A stretch of 64,000 nt of DNA, taken from NCBI GenBank assembly GCA_905221605.1, contig CAJNDS010002846.1, positions 127,501 through 191,500 of the forward strand, written 5' to 3'. Below are positions 10,065-20,109 of this stretch, in pieces (the stretch's first letter is position 1; the number at the start of each line of letters is the position of its first letter). The DNA comes from Symbiodinium natans (Eukaryota > Sar > Dinophyceae > Suessiales > Symbiodiniaceae). The notes under the pieces were generated by a model. The model ran no database searches. It was not told where the DNA came from and was given only the letters and a program-made list of their open reading frames with translations. Made by a program: the position numbers and the translations under genes.

Positions 10065-11530
10065 GTTTCAATTGCACTCTAGCAAATGACTGCGTTTTCG
10101 AGTGCCAGCCCTGAAAGGGGATGCGATACTCAGCATGTCATTATCCATCTCATGAAGCAGGCGAAGGGTTTCGGGTTCAGGGGTTCAGACCGGCTACACG
10201 TCCAGCACACGTAACATTCAGAAACTGGCATGCTATCGTGTAGCTCACCTCGATGGTGCCCCCCCCCCCCCCCCCATGCTCCGAAACTTGTTGACTGCAA
10301 CCTATACCTGGAGGTTCATGGGTACTTAGAAGTAGGGATATGAGTAGGACAACTCTGTGTAGAACCTTATTTAGGGGACTTATAACCCTACTGATTTTTA
10401 ACCTTATTTAGGGTAGGTGTAGCCCTGCTCCCTAAACCCTAAACCCTAAACCCCATAGACCTGCAAGCATAAGCCGACTGGCCTACATCACCGCATCTAC
10501 GCTCCGCCCTTCGGCTCGCGTGTGATCGGCGCTGGTCCAAGAAGTAGAGAGCTGCCAGGTAAACAGGCCCTAAACCCTAAACAACCCACAACCCACAACC
10601 CTAAACCCTAATTTCTAAACCCTAAGCTTTAAACCCGAAACCCTCAACCCTAGCTCTAAAAGCCTCTCAAGATGGGTCCCAGGCGGCTGCAGCAGCAAAA
10701 AAACCCAGAATGGAAAACCGAAAGCCTCACGTCATAGGCCCCAATTGCCCAAGCCCAGGTCCTCCTAAACCCCTGAACCCTAAACCCCAAACCCTAAACC
10801 CTAAATCCTAAACCCTAAACCCTAGCCTCACACTGGAGGAATCCTAAACTCTTGACTTCCGCACCTGCCAATCAAAATTCCAACCATTCCTGCAGCCGGG
10901 GGCACGTGGAGAGATGTCGGATGGTTGCACCGCAAACCTGCTCGAACTTCGCCCAGTGCCTCGCTTCGGGAGCTTACACCCTAAACCCTAAACCCTAAAC
11001 CCTAAACCGTAAGCCCTTGGGCTTGCAGCCAGGCCCTCTTATACCCCCCCCTTATATCCCCCATACGCTGGTTCAGGGTTGGGGTGGGAAATGGACTAAT
11101 TACCCTAAACCCTAAACCCTAATACCCTGAACCTCCAGGTTCCCTCAGTTTTTATTGCCAGGCCCTAAGACCTGGAAGCCCTAAACAAGCTGAATTCGGC
11201 TAGGTCGATATGTGGCGCGACGGCTTCGGCACTGACTGTCCGCAAAGGCCTCCCTCAGATTCTTACGGTCATACTATTCTGCACTGTTTCTTCCAGCCCC
11301 AACCAACTGTATTCTCCATTCTTTGGGCGAGTCTTCCTGCCTAGCACCCTAAACCCTAAACCCTAAGCCCTAAACCACGCTTCATTTTTTGCAGATCTTA
11401 GGATGGAGGTCCAACTAAGGGAGCAGGCTGTTCTGCCGGGACCTTCGTTGGACGGCTCGTGACAGGAAGACTTGTGTCGAAGCGATGGCTGGAGCACTAC
11501 GACTTCTTGGGTTTGGGGTTTGGGGTTTAG
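10065..11530. other. heptamer-dense stretch, no gene recognised
   Basis: Short CCCTAAA runs at about 10430-10452, 10570-10640, 10770-10830, 10977-11012, 11105-11125 and 11345-11375, plus a 17-base C run at 10260 and a family-C left end (GGAGGTTCATGGGTACTT) at 10306. A weak 60-codon minus frame at 11363-11545 is not called. Confidence 0.6.
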
Positions 11531-11547
11531 GCTTTTGGGTAGCATAC

Positions 11548-11740
11548 CGTTGGTAGAATGTGTGGGACTGGACTTGAGCCTGACTGTTGGGACGCGCGGT
11601 GAAGTTCCCTAACTGACATGCTTTGATTTGTGCCCCAGCAGTTCAGAAGCTTCCGGAGACCCGTTTGGCCGGGTCGCTTGATGACCAGGACGAAGGCTTT
11701 GATGATTGGATGAATCATCGCGTAGCACTGGGATGCATGG
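11548..11740 (-). CDS. putative exon, unknown protein
   Basis: Minus-strand open stretch ending at a CCAACG/GTATGC donor (11548). It encodes IHPIIKAFVLVIKRPGQTG and RELHRASQQSGSSPVPHIL. The upstream limit is undefined, and the frame continues above the first ATG at about 11718. Family unknown. Confidence 0.3.
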
Positions 11741-12003
11741 CGTAGGGACAGCCCAGGTTTGAGGAGCTTAGGGCTTAGGAGGTTTGAGGAGTTTAGGGTT
11801 TAGGAGTAGTGGAGGAGAGGCCGTAAGTAGGTTTCAGGTGAAGGTCAGATTGGCTGCGAGCACACATGCCCTTGGCTTGGATTAGTTGTGGATCTGCTTC
11901 AGAGGGCCACAGCAGCCGGTTTACCGCACCTAAAGGACCACTAAAGAACCCAAAGCAGCTTCGGATAAGTCTGTGAGGATTCTATTCAGGCACCCCGACC
12001 TTG

Positions 12004-12353
12004 TTACGCAAGGATCGGCTCTAGGATGCGCCTCCACAGAATAGCGAGAGCCTGGTTTCGCTGCCAACTCCGTATGCTCCAGCGATCAGGGACAGGCATT
12101 GCGACGACAAAAACGCGAGTTTCCTCGGGGTAAGTAGGCCACCCGCAAAATGTACACTTACTTGCTAAGTTCATAATCCCCCACAAAAGTGTACACTTTT
12201 ATGTAGAGATTATATATATCGTATCCCAAAGAGTGTAAAGTGTACTCACTCAGCTACTAAGTACAAGAAGTGAGTCTGAGTCGGGAAGACATGGATGCGA
12301 AACCCACTGTGGCAACTGCTGCTCTGTATGCTCGGAAATACCCGACCGCAAGA
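12004..12353 (-). CDS. two-exon 3' gene end split by a TIR-element intron
   Basis: Upper exon 12250-12353 follows a GGGTTTTACAG acceptor and ends at a GCTGA/GTGAGT donor (phase 2). Lower exon 12004-12160 starts after CTTAGCAAG and ends in a stop. Removing 12161-12249 joins the frame across the junction as FLYLVADKCTFCGWPTYP. The lower exon continues with VFVVAMPVPDRWSIRSW and ends LWRRILEPILA. The removed 89 bp coincide with a family-G TIR element. I do not recognise the protein. The acceptor was chosen among two or three possibilities to keep the frame, so this is a model and not an observation. Confidence 0.42.
12145..12265. mobile_element. TIR element, family G, in intron position
   Basis: Ends TGTACACTTACTTGCTAAGT and ACTCAGCTACTAAGTACA are imperfect inverted repeats. 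Related copies lie at 39495-39612 and 60814-60912. Confidence 0.6.
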
Positions 12354-12503
12354 CTGTAAAACCCTGAACTCAGAAGCCCCCTCCCCCCCCCCACCCCCAA
12401 TCCCAAGCCCTACTCCCACCACCAGGGAAGTTGTGGAGCTAAGTCGCCTTCAAGAACCGTGTGTTCCTGTGGCTGGGTATGGGGTGGAGGATTCCCCTAA
12501 AAC

Positions 12504-12710
12504 CTAAACCCTAAACCCTAAACCCCAAACCCTAAACCCTAAACCCTAAACCATTCAACTTCGAAGTGGGAAGGGAAGTTTAGGCACGAAGAAGCCGGCA
12601 TCATGGGCTTGAAGCGGTTTTTTTGTGGAGCCTTCAGTCTCGCAAAGGGGCCTCCGTCTGCATGAAGAGTCCAACAAGGGTTTAGGGTTTAGGGTTTAGG
12701 GTTTAGGGTA
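12504..12710. repeat. heptamer arrays, opposite orientations
   Basis: CCCTAAA at 12504-12552 and TTTAGGG at 12676-12710. Confidence 0.9.
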
Positions 12711-13109
12711 ACCTAGTGTTGGAGAATGATCTCTTTAGCTGCTTCTTCTGCGCGTTGTGGTAGTGGATTCGGGTACCAGGGGTGTGGGAAGAGGTTTTGG
12801 GGCCTGACAGCACCTGAAAATAGGAACACTTAGAGGCACGAGGCGGAGGATTGCGTTTTGGGGGGTCTCACGTCGTGCTGCTCCGAAGAAGTTGGCTTAG
12901 TGTTTGCCTGTAAATGTGATAGAACCCTTAAAGTCTCTCAACGTCGCACTTGGACTCTGCAGCACAGGACGACCTTGAAACAGACATAGCGAAGAAAGGG
13001 TGTCAGCATTGAAACGTGGAACATTTGCAGAAACCGTCTACCCAATGAGTTTGACTCGAGGGAACACCAGAAAGAGAAGAACACACAAGTGACTTGACAA
13101 ACCACAGGC

Positions 13110-13278
13110 CCCTAAACCCTAAACCCTAAACCTAAACCCTATAAACCCTAAACCCTATAAACCCTATAAACCCTATAAACCCTATAAACCCTATAAACCC
13201 TATAAACCCTATAAACCCTATAAACCCTATAAACCCTATAAACCCTATAAACCCTATAAACCCTATAAACCCTAAACC
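13110..13278 (-). repeat. heptamer array grading into CCCTATAAA nonamer array
   Basis: Three to four CCCTAAA units lead into about 15 copies of a 9-bp variant, CCCTATAAA, then return to CCCTAAA. Confidence 0.95.
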
Positions 13279-13619
13279 GTAAACCCCGAATGAACTTGCA
13301 TGCTGGCCCAGCAGCTGCAGTGCTTGCCGGTTGTGGCCTCCAGCTCTCGGGTTAGGAGGGTTTAGGGTTTAGGGTTTAGGGGTTATAAACCCTACGAAGT
13401 CCCACAAAAGCCCGAAAACATAAAGGCGTCCAAACCCTTGCAAATCCCCACAAAGCCCTTTTGGCCCCCTCAAAGCTGTGTGACGCCTCGCCCTTCACGG
13501 CCCTGGTTCTGCAATTTGACTGAGTCTTTTGTGTGCTGTAGAAGCCTCGAAGGCCTGAAGATGGAGTCCCTTCCTCTCTAGCGTTTCGGGTTTAGGGCTT
13601 AAAGCCCGGGACTTTGTTC

Positions 13620-13811
13620 TTAGTCTTGAGAGAATCTGTCTCTGTCTGTGCAATCACGGTTTAGGAATTTTCGGGGTGCCGTGCTTCCCCTGAGCTCCTG
13701 ACAGGAGAGGTCCTTAGGAGCAGGGACTTCACATGTGTGCAAAGCTGCAGACATTTTGGAAAGGGCAACCCACTTGGCTGACTCAGAGTACGCTGAGTTC
13801 TGGGCCGCCAT
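13620..13811 (-). CDS. possible first exon, unknown protein
   Basis: 63 codons from an ATG in a good context (AAAATGGCGGCC), encoding MAAQNSAYSESAKWVALSKM and a polar tail. No donor was identified before the stop. It could be a short complete frame or chance. Confidence 0.25.
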   Translation of the reverse strand: MAAQNSAYSESAKWVALSKMSAALHTCEVPAPKDLSCQELRGSTAPRKFLNRDCTDRDRFSQD

Positions 13812-13873
13812 TTTGCGATTTGTAGCGGTTTCGGGCTTAGGGTTTAGGGCTATCCGTTCTGGGGGTCCTCCAG

Positions 13874-14248
13874 ATGCCGTGCTGCATTCTGGGTCGTTGC
13901 GGAGAAGTCATGCCTACTGAGGGGCCAGGGCACAAGGCAACCACCTCACCCTATGCGAATGCTCGATCAACTCAACCCTTTTTGAGCAGTGGGATGCAGT
14001 GCAGTATTGCCCCGTGTTTGCTCAGCTCCTCTCTAAACTCTTGTCAGGAATCAAAACTGAACCCTGAATCCTACGTGGGTGCAAAGGTGTCCGTGCGGAC
14101 GATTTGGGGGAGGGAGACGGGGCTACTCCGAAAAGCAACCCTGCTCCGGGACAGGAAACTCAGAAACTCAGAACTCGTAGCAAACCCAAATTCACGTCTC
14201 ACCAGACCTGCGCATAGATGCAAAGTGCTTACGTGCCAGGAGCCTTAA
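13874..14248 (+). CDS. putative terminal exon, 124 codons
   Basis: Follows a GGGGTCCTCCAG acceptor and stays open for 375 bp to a TAA at 14246-14248, with no competing minus-strand frame. It includes PESYVGAKVSVRTIWGRETG and a basic tail (RKATLLRDRKLRNSEL). A sense-strand TTTAGGG run lies about 35 bp upstream of the acceptor. Family unknown. Confidence 0.42.
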   Translation: MPCCILGRCGEVMPTEGPGHKATTSPYANARSTQPFLSSGMQCSIAPCLLSSSLNSCQESKLNPESYVGAKVSVRTIWGRETGLLRKATLLRDRKLRNSELVANPNSRLTRPAHRCKVLTCQEP

Positions 14249-14505
14249 GTTTAGCTGAATGATGCTTGCCACTCTGTCTTGTCTGCGTTGCTGTCTCTGT
14301 CTTGTTATTGTTTCATCTCTTTGTTTTCTTCGATCTCTCTCCTTCGCTCTCTCTCTCTCTCTCTCTAGCCCTCTTTGTCTGTAGTTCGTGGAGGTTTCCG
14401 GTTAGATAAACGGTTTAAGTGTCGAAGTAGGGTGTCGTCGGGTTCTACCTCGAGGAGAAATGTGCTCCCCCTACATTTGGCTGGGTGCGTGTCTATCATT
14501 ACACA

Positions 14506-14565
14506 CCCCTAAACCCTAAACCCTATACCCTAAACCCTACACCCTAAACCCTAAACCCTAAACCT
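14506..14565 (-). repeat. heptamer array
   Basis: CCCTAAA with CCCTATA and CCCTACA variants, about eight units. Confidence 0.9.
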
Positions 14566-14730
14566 CCACCGCAAACCCACAGCATTGCCGCATCATCTGC
14601 ATTCTGAGCTTCCACGTCTAGATGCTTGTCCCATTGCAGCTTGAGGATAGGCACCCGTGCCGACCAAACTTCCTTTGATGAACAGGGCAAGTGAGCAAGG
14701 GCAGAGGGACGGGACAGAGCATGTAGTTTG

Positions 14731-14825
14731 GCATGTTCCCCCTTATACTAGCAGTCCTTAATCGGGATCAGAACAGGGGTACCAGAACCCCGATTAAGGA
14801 CTGTTAGTATGAGGGGGAACCATCT
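14731..14825. mobile_element. TIR element, family A
   Basis: Almost pure inverted repeat. The left half ends TAGCAGTCCTTAATCGGG and the right half begins CCCCGATTAAGGACTG. Arms are about 36 bp with a loop of about 20 bp. Confidence 0.8.
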
Positions 14826-14993
14826 CAAAATGTCGTCAAAACCAGCACAGCAGAAGGACTAGAGAGCACACGAGGAACCATGACAGTCCACAAGGCTGTG
14901 AGAGGAGCGTGTCCCTTTCTCTACCATTGGAGGCTTATAAACAATAAGACGCACAAGACTTGCCAACCAACTATCCTGCAGATCTGAGTCATA

Positions 14994-15073
14994 CCCTAAA
15001 CCCTAAACCCTAAACCCTAAACCCTAAACCCTAAACCCTAAACCCTAAACCCTAAACCCTAAACCCTAAACCG
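14994..15073 (-). repeat. heptamer array, about 11 copies
   Basis: Uninterrupted CCCTAAA. Confidence 0.95.
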
Positions 15074-15340
15074 TATTCGCGCCGTTGATCCCAAGTCAGA
15101 AGAACTACCCTTCACGGACAGATGCTTGAGGTGGCTGGGACTACACTTGTTTTGTTGGTTGGCTACTTTAGAACAAGACCCAGGAGTAACCTAGGAATAA
15201 CAAGGGTGCCCTTTTTTGTTTTCGGGGGATTAGAAGGATTATAAGGGGACCCCCAACGCTAAAAAAAAGGAAATCAGGGCCTACTCCGGGTCCTAGATAA
15301 GGCCAGAGCGAACGGCAAAGAGTACCACTGGGAAACACTA

Positions 15341-15565
15341 ACCCTAAACCCTAAACCCCAAACCCCAAACCCTAAACCCTAAACCCCCCAAAACCTAAAA
15401 GTACCACTGGGCTACCAAGAAAAGGAGGCCGAGCCGCCTCGATCACACGGAAGCGCGGCTCTTTCCGAATGAGTGGGGCCAAGTTCCTCGTAATGCTCCG
15501 GCTTTTGGTTCGGGGTTGTAGGGTTTAGGGTTTAGGGTTTAGGGTTTAGGGTTTAGGGTTTAGCT
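15341..15565. repeat. heptamer arrays, opposite orientations
   Basis: CCCTAAA/CCCCAAA at 15341-15392 and TTTAGGG (six units) at 15524-15565, continuing in decayed form to 15640. Confidence 0.9.
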
Positions 15566-15689
15566 CCAAGGATCGGGTGGCTCTTAGTTCGGAGTTGTAG
15601 GGTTTCAGGGTTTATAGGGTTTAAGGGTTTGGGATTTAAGGTTTTGTGGGGGTGCACAGCCTCAATCTTATTTTTTTTAGAGGAAGGGG

Positions 15690-15801
15690 GAAGGAAGGGG
15701 GGGGGGGGGGGGGGGTGTTCATTCTTTGGTTGTTTTTTGCAACTTGCTCCCTTTCTTATGGCTTTTTGTAGGGTTTGGGGGGGGGGGGGGGGGGGGGGGG
15801 G
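15690..15801 (+). repeat. two poly-G runs
   Basis: About 19 G at 15697-15715 and about 22 G at 15778-15800. A C run follows at 16140-16154, after the open stretch. Confidence 0.95.
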
Positions 15802-15897
15802 CTTCTTTTGTGTTTGGTACCAGGCCTGGGGGGTTGCAGACTTCTTGTAGCGTTTTCTGAGAACGCTCACCTGGTCAGCCTGTTTGTTGAGTTGGTG

Positions 15898-16140
15898 CTC
15901 ACTTGTCCTGACTTTTTGAAGTGCTGGAAGGGATCTTGGGATTTCTGGGGCGGGAGAAAGCTCGAGAAACTTCTGTTGGAGGCTGGAACCCTAAACGTGC
16001 CGAAATCGTGCCGAGTCCAACTGAAACTCCTTGTGGCCAAGTGTCAGCTTCAGTTCCTGTACTGCCCGATGGCTGTCCTGCGCGCTGACGGCCGTGTGAT
16101 AACCTCAAGTCATTGGCAACTCTGGGTTCAGTGGTTCCGC
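15898..16140 (-). CDS. possible terminal exon; both strands open
   Basis: Minus-strand frame of about 80 codons including NDLRLSHGRQRAGQPSGSTG and ending PRNPKIPSSTSKSQDK. The opposite strand is also open (about 100 codons) but very rich in Cys and Trp, which is typical of an antisense frame, so I prefer minus. It is flanked by G and C homopolymers. Family unknown. Confidence 0.28.
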
Positions 16141-16482
16141 CCCCCCCCCCCCCCAAAAAAAAAAAAATAATAATAATAAATAAAAACAAAAACAAACACT
16201 ACAAAAAATCATAGCGTATTTCGAAGATCCCCACCCCTGCAAGCAAGGAATTAGCGCGCTCACGCTGGGGACTCTGGGGTGGGCCCTCCAGGGATTCTTT
16301 GGGGATGATCTGGGGTTGGGCACGGGTGCTCTGGGGATACTCGGGGATTTGCCGGGGATACAATTGGGCTCCCGGGACTCTCTGGAGATACCATGGGGTG
16401 GGGTTTAGGTGATTTTGAACTCTGGAGATACTACATGGGGTGGGGTTTAGGGCGGCCTGCCAGCAGGCGGGCGTGATGATTT

Positions 16483-16986
16483 TTGACCCCCAATCATTCA
16501 ATCCGTTTTGTCGGGACCTCCGAGGCTTTGGGCTTGCGGCCTTCTGACGTGAATCCAAACCAAGCACCCCACAAGGGCCTGAAAGACCTGCTAGAATTGT
16601 CGCCCTCGGGCGGCGGGTCTATTGCTTCGGGCTCGTCTGCACTGGCTGGCCAAGGCGCATGTTACGTCCAGATCCGATCCTTTCCTGAAGATAAGGGGGG
16701 GCTTCCGCTCGAATTAAGGGGCAAAAGGGTGAACCATTGTACCCTGCACAGGCCTGTGTCAACCAACGAATCCCTATCTTTACCAGAGGGCTGTGTTTTT
16801 TTTTCGGTCTGCTGGGCCCTGCTCTGGGCTTTTGGTCTTTGGGAAAACAAGAGGCCGAGGTCGCTCATTCCGGGCTCAGGGCTGATGTCTCTCAGTCGGG
16901 CGGATGGGCGAAGTCTGAGGGTTTGGGCGTGTTCAAGCTTCCTCATACACTGGGTTCCTCAACCTTACGTATATCTTAGCCTGTAG
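16483..16986 (+). CDS. open region with frame switch at a T run
   Basis: The first part of this 167-codon frame reads protein-like (VGTSEALGLRPSDVNPNQ, then SPSGGGSIASGSSALAG). After a T9-10 run near 16797 the neighbouring plus frame becomes the more protein-like one (LRADVSQSGGWAKSEGL). This could be an intron, a homopolymer error, or chance. A minus-strand frame (16662-16946) ending at a CCTCTG/GTAAAG donor competes. Confidence 0.25.
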   Translation: MTPNHSIRFVGTSEALGLRPSDVNPNQAPHKGLKDLLELSPSGGGSIASGSSALAGQGACYVQIRSFPEDKGGLPLELRGKRVNHCTLHRPVSTNESLSLPEGCVFFSVCWALLWAFGLWENKRPRSLIPGSGLMSLSRADGRSLRVWACSSFLIHWVPQPYVYLSL

Positions 16987-17039
16987 ACCCTCAACACTGA
17001 ATGCCCAGACCCTACCCTGAAACATACGCGCCCCCACTA

Positions 17040-17121
17040 ATTGCTTAAGAATACTGAAAAAAAACAAATCATTCCCTATGGGATTATTGTTATTTCATCC
17101 TTTTGGGGTTCTTAAGCAAAT
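17040..17121. mobile_element. TIR element, family L
   Basis: ATTGCTTAAGAA at the left, TTCTTAAGCAAAT at the right, AT-rich interior. Related to 4018-4111. Confidence 0.6.
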
Positions 17122-17129
17122 AGTAGGCT

Positions 17130-18560
17130 CCTCAAGCCTCAAATCTTAGCGAGTTGTGCTGCTTTCGAGTCAACTCTGAAGGGCCCCTATGGCCCCCCAA
17201 GACTGAAGGCGAACAGGGTCGAATATGATATGAGGGCAGGTCAGGGGAATATTCCTCCTTAAGCCCTAAACCCTAAACCCTTGCAGTTTCTTGGGCCACA
17301 CAAGCTAGGTCCTTCAGTTGCCGTCGGATCACGCAGATCCTAGCAACAAAAAACACACATGCCCTCCCGCGATCTTGTGTGGTGCTGGACATGAACATGC
17401 CCAAAGAGGAACGCCCGACACCCGAACCCCCCCCCCCCCCCTCCCCCCCCCACCACCCTTCAAGCCTGAACAAGATCTTGAACCTGAGTCTCCGAATCTC
17501 CCGAAAGAACCCCCCCCCGGAGCCCTTAAATTCCAAAGAGAACGCCGGCAAGCATCGAGCTGAAACCATTCTCAGCTGAACCAAAGGGTGCTACCTGTAG
17601 AGCCGGTAGCTTTGGGGGCCTGTTGAGGGTGGGGAGGAGGTAGATTCAAGTACTGTTTTGAGCACCACGTTGGCATCAGGGTCAGGGGGCTGGCGGAGAT
17701 GTAGGGGAGGGCACGTACTGGAAGCAAGAAATAACAACAATAATACTTATCATCATCATCATCATCATCATCATCATAGCAATGGTCTTAGTAATAATAA
17801 ATAATATGCCAGAGATGGCCGAGGCGTTGACTTGGCTTCTAAGGCAACGATCGTGGAGATAACGAGAGGCGCATTTGGGATCGGGGAAGTTCAGCCTCGG
17901 GCTTTACATGGCCAAGTGTAATTCTGATCACTCAGGTTTAGGGTTTAGGGTTTGGGGTTTGGGGTTTGGGGTTTAGGGTTTAGGGATTGGGGTTGAGGAG
18001 AGCTTTCCCCAAATGGCGAGCACGGTACGTCAGCAACGTCAACTGTCTTGTCAAGGGCCTTGGAAGCCGAAACGATCACCTAAAGCCAAGAAGCGGCAAA
18101 TCCCCATGTTTACCATTAGAAGGTCACAATCTCAGCACCACTGGATCTCTACCAGCAACTTTCAAGGCATTCCGGGGGGGGGTGGGGGGGCACCTTCCAC
18201 TCTGGGCCAAGCTGGCGGACAATCTCCTGCAGGAAGCGGGGGTCTGGACTCCGACTATGATAAGATGCGCAGCCGCCGCACAGGTGCGTTTGGATGGGAC
18301 ATTCGTATGGGCCCCTTGATTTACTTGTCGGCCTTTCTGCCCTCTACAGGACCCAAGCTGTCTCCGCATCTTTCTGTTCCTTGCTTTCTCTCTCTCAGTC
18401 AGAGCATGAGCGAAACAACTGGAATCAGCAATCGCCAACGGAAGCGCACCGGCCCTCTCTTCATATTGCAAATGCCATAAGCCGAGGTGTCATCGCACAA
18501 GCACGCCGAAACCCTAAACCCGAAACCCTTAAACCCTAAACCCTAAACCCCACTCCCCTC
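17130..18560. other. no gene recognised; repeats only
   Basis: C-rich tract 17430-17455, (ATC)n at 17747-17776, TTTAGGG/TTTGGGG array 17935-17988, CCCTAAA array 18510-18550. Overlapping frames at 17987-18480 on both strands give no consistent signal. Confidence 0.5.
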
Positions 18561-18761
18561 ATGGTCAAGTCCTGCAGCTTCTGGATGCAGAAGCGGAAGG
18601 CGTGCTGCTCCTCGAGGGTTGTTTTGCTGGTGGAGATCGCGGCACCATGTACTTACTGCTCGAAAATCCCCTTGAATCCCCTTATGACCTCTGTGATAAG
18701 TTTTGGGTTTCGAAGTCCGAAGAGCCCCAGGCATTCGGGAGTCACCACACTTGCGCTACAG

Positions 18762-18805
18762 CCCTAAACCCTAAACCCTAAACCCTAAACTCTAAACCCT
18801 CAACC
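18762..18805 (-). repeat. heptamer array
   Basis: About six CCCTAAA units. Confidence 0.9.
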
Positions 18806-19019
18806 CTTCCCCTGCAGCTTCGGGGCCCTGGAAGCCCCTGGTGACTGTCGGTCCAGCTGCTTCAGGTAGCAACTCATAAGCCTGTGTTTCAACTCCCCAA
18901 ACTCGGTGAAAACCGAAACATCCGAAGGAACCTCAACCCAAGGGTTGCTGTTAAATTAGATTTGTTGGGACGTCCTTCTCACAAGGAATCCGATGTCGCA
19001 AAAGACGCTGGGTAGAACA

Positions 19020-19400
19020 GCCTCCCCCCCCCCCCCCCCCCCCCCCCCCCGGCGCTACTTGTCTTTAACCCTCCTGCGGCGTGGGCTGAGTGCTCTTGTA
19101 GATCTCCTTGGCCGAGAGAAGAGGGTTTCAGGCGACGAGAGGACGAGAAAGCTCGTGAAATATATAAAGAAGATACCGTACATAGTTATGTAAACATATA
19201 TATATATACAGATATGTACGGATATGAGATACATTTCTGTACATACATAAACTAAACAGAAATGAATAAAACTACTGATAATATAACTACCAAACAAATA
19301 AAGACATGTTCATATGCATTACAGCACAAGATGTTACCGGCTATAGGGTTATTGATCATAATTATTGTATTATTATTATTATTATTATTATCATCACTAT
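19020..19400. repeat. poly-C, TA-rich and (ATT)n tracts
   Basis: C run of about 29 at 19023-19051, AT-rich sequence 19165-19330, (ATT)n at 19365-19391. A short basic frame (about 19055-19193, plus) between them was not called. Confidence 0.85.
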
Positions 19401-19706
19401 TTTAAAAAAACCCTACCTGAATAAGTGTTCAGGGTTATAGGGTTATAGGATTTAGGGTTTAGGGTCCCAACTCATAGTGCGGGGCTCTCGGAATCTGACT
19501 CCAATTCGTGATGGCGGCAAAGGCTTGGCAAGGCTCTCGGAATGGAGATATGTGATGCAATGGTCCCCGGGTTTTGGGCTTCTTGCAGCTTGAGATTTTC
19601 CGGCTACACGCATTGCAAACTTGATGCCAGTTGCCGGTGCCCTCAGCACTAAGTTTTATTGTGATAAGTAGGATGTTGGAGAAAAGGGTGCCATAGACAG
19701 AGGCAT

Positions 19707-19907
19707 ATCTGGGGGTTTACGAAAATAGGAACCCCGAAAATAGACCCCCAAATAGTAGGAACTCCTTAGCCCGAAAATAGACCCCCGAATAGTAGGAATT
19801 CCTTACACTTAGCCCGAAATAGACCCCCGAATAGTAGGAATTCCTTACACTAAGGAACCCACCAAGGTACCCCTAAACCCTAAACCCCAATTTCGGAACC
19901 CCCATCT
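19707..19907. mobile_element. TIR element, family B, with internal repeats and embedded heptamers
   Basis: Left end GGGGGTTTACGAAAATAGG, right end AATTTCGGAACCCCC. The interior holds three direct repeats around GACCCCCGAATAGTAGGA. Next to the right end the expected ggtacccctaa motif is expanded into CCCTAAACCCTAAACCCC, so heptamer units lie inside the element. Confidence 0.65.
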
Positions 19908-20032
19908 CACAATGGCCACAAGACCTCACAGGCCTCAAGCCTGGAAAACTGGACATGCAGGCCACACAGGAAAGACACAAAACCTGAACTTCCCAAAGGC
20001 ACGAGACATGGTTTAGGGTTTCGGGTTTCTGC

Positions 20033-20102
20033 TTTGGGGTTTAGGGTTTAGGGGTTTAGGGTTTAGGGTTTAGGGGTTTAGGTTTTAGGGTTTAGGGTTT
20101 AC
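20033..20102 (+). repeat. heptamer/octamer array
   Basis: TTTAGGG with TTTAGGGG variants, about nine units. Confidence 0.9.
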
Positions 20103-20109
20103 TCGCACA

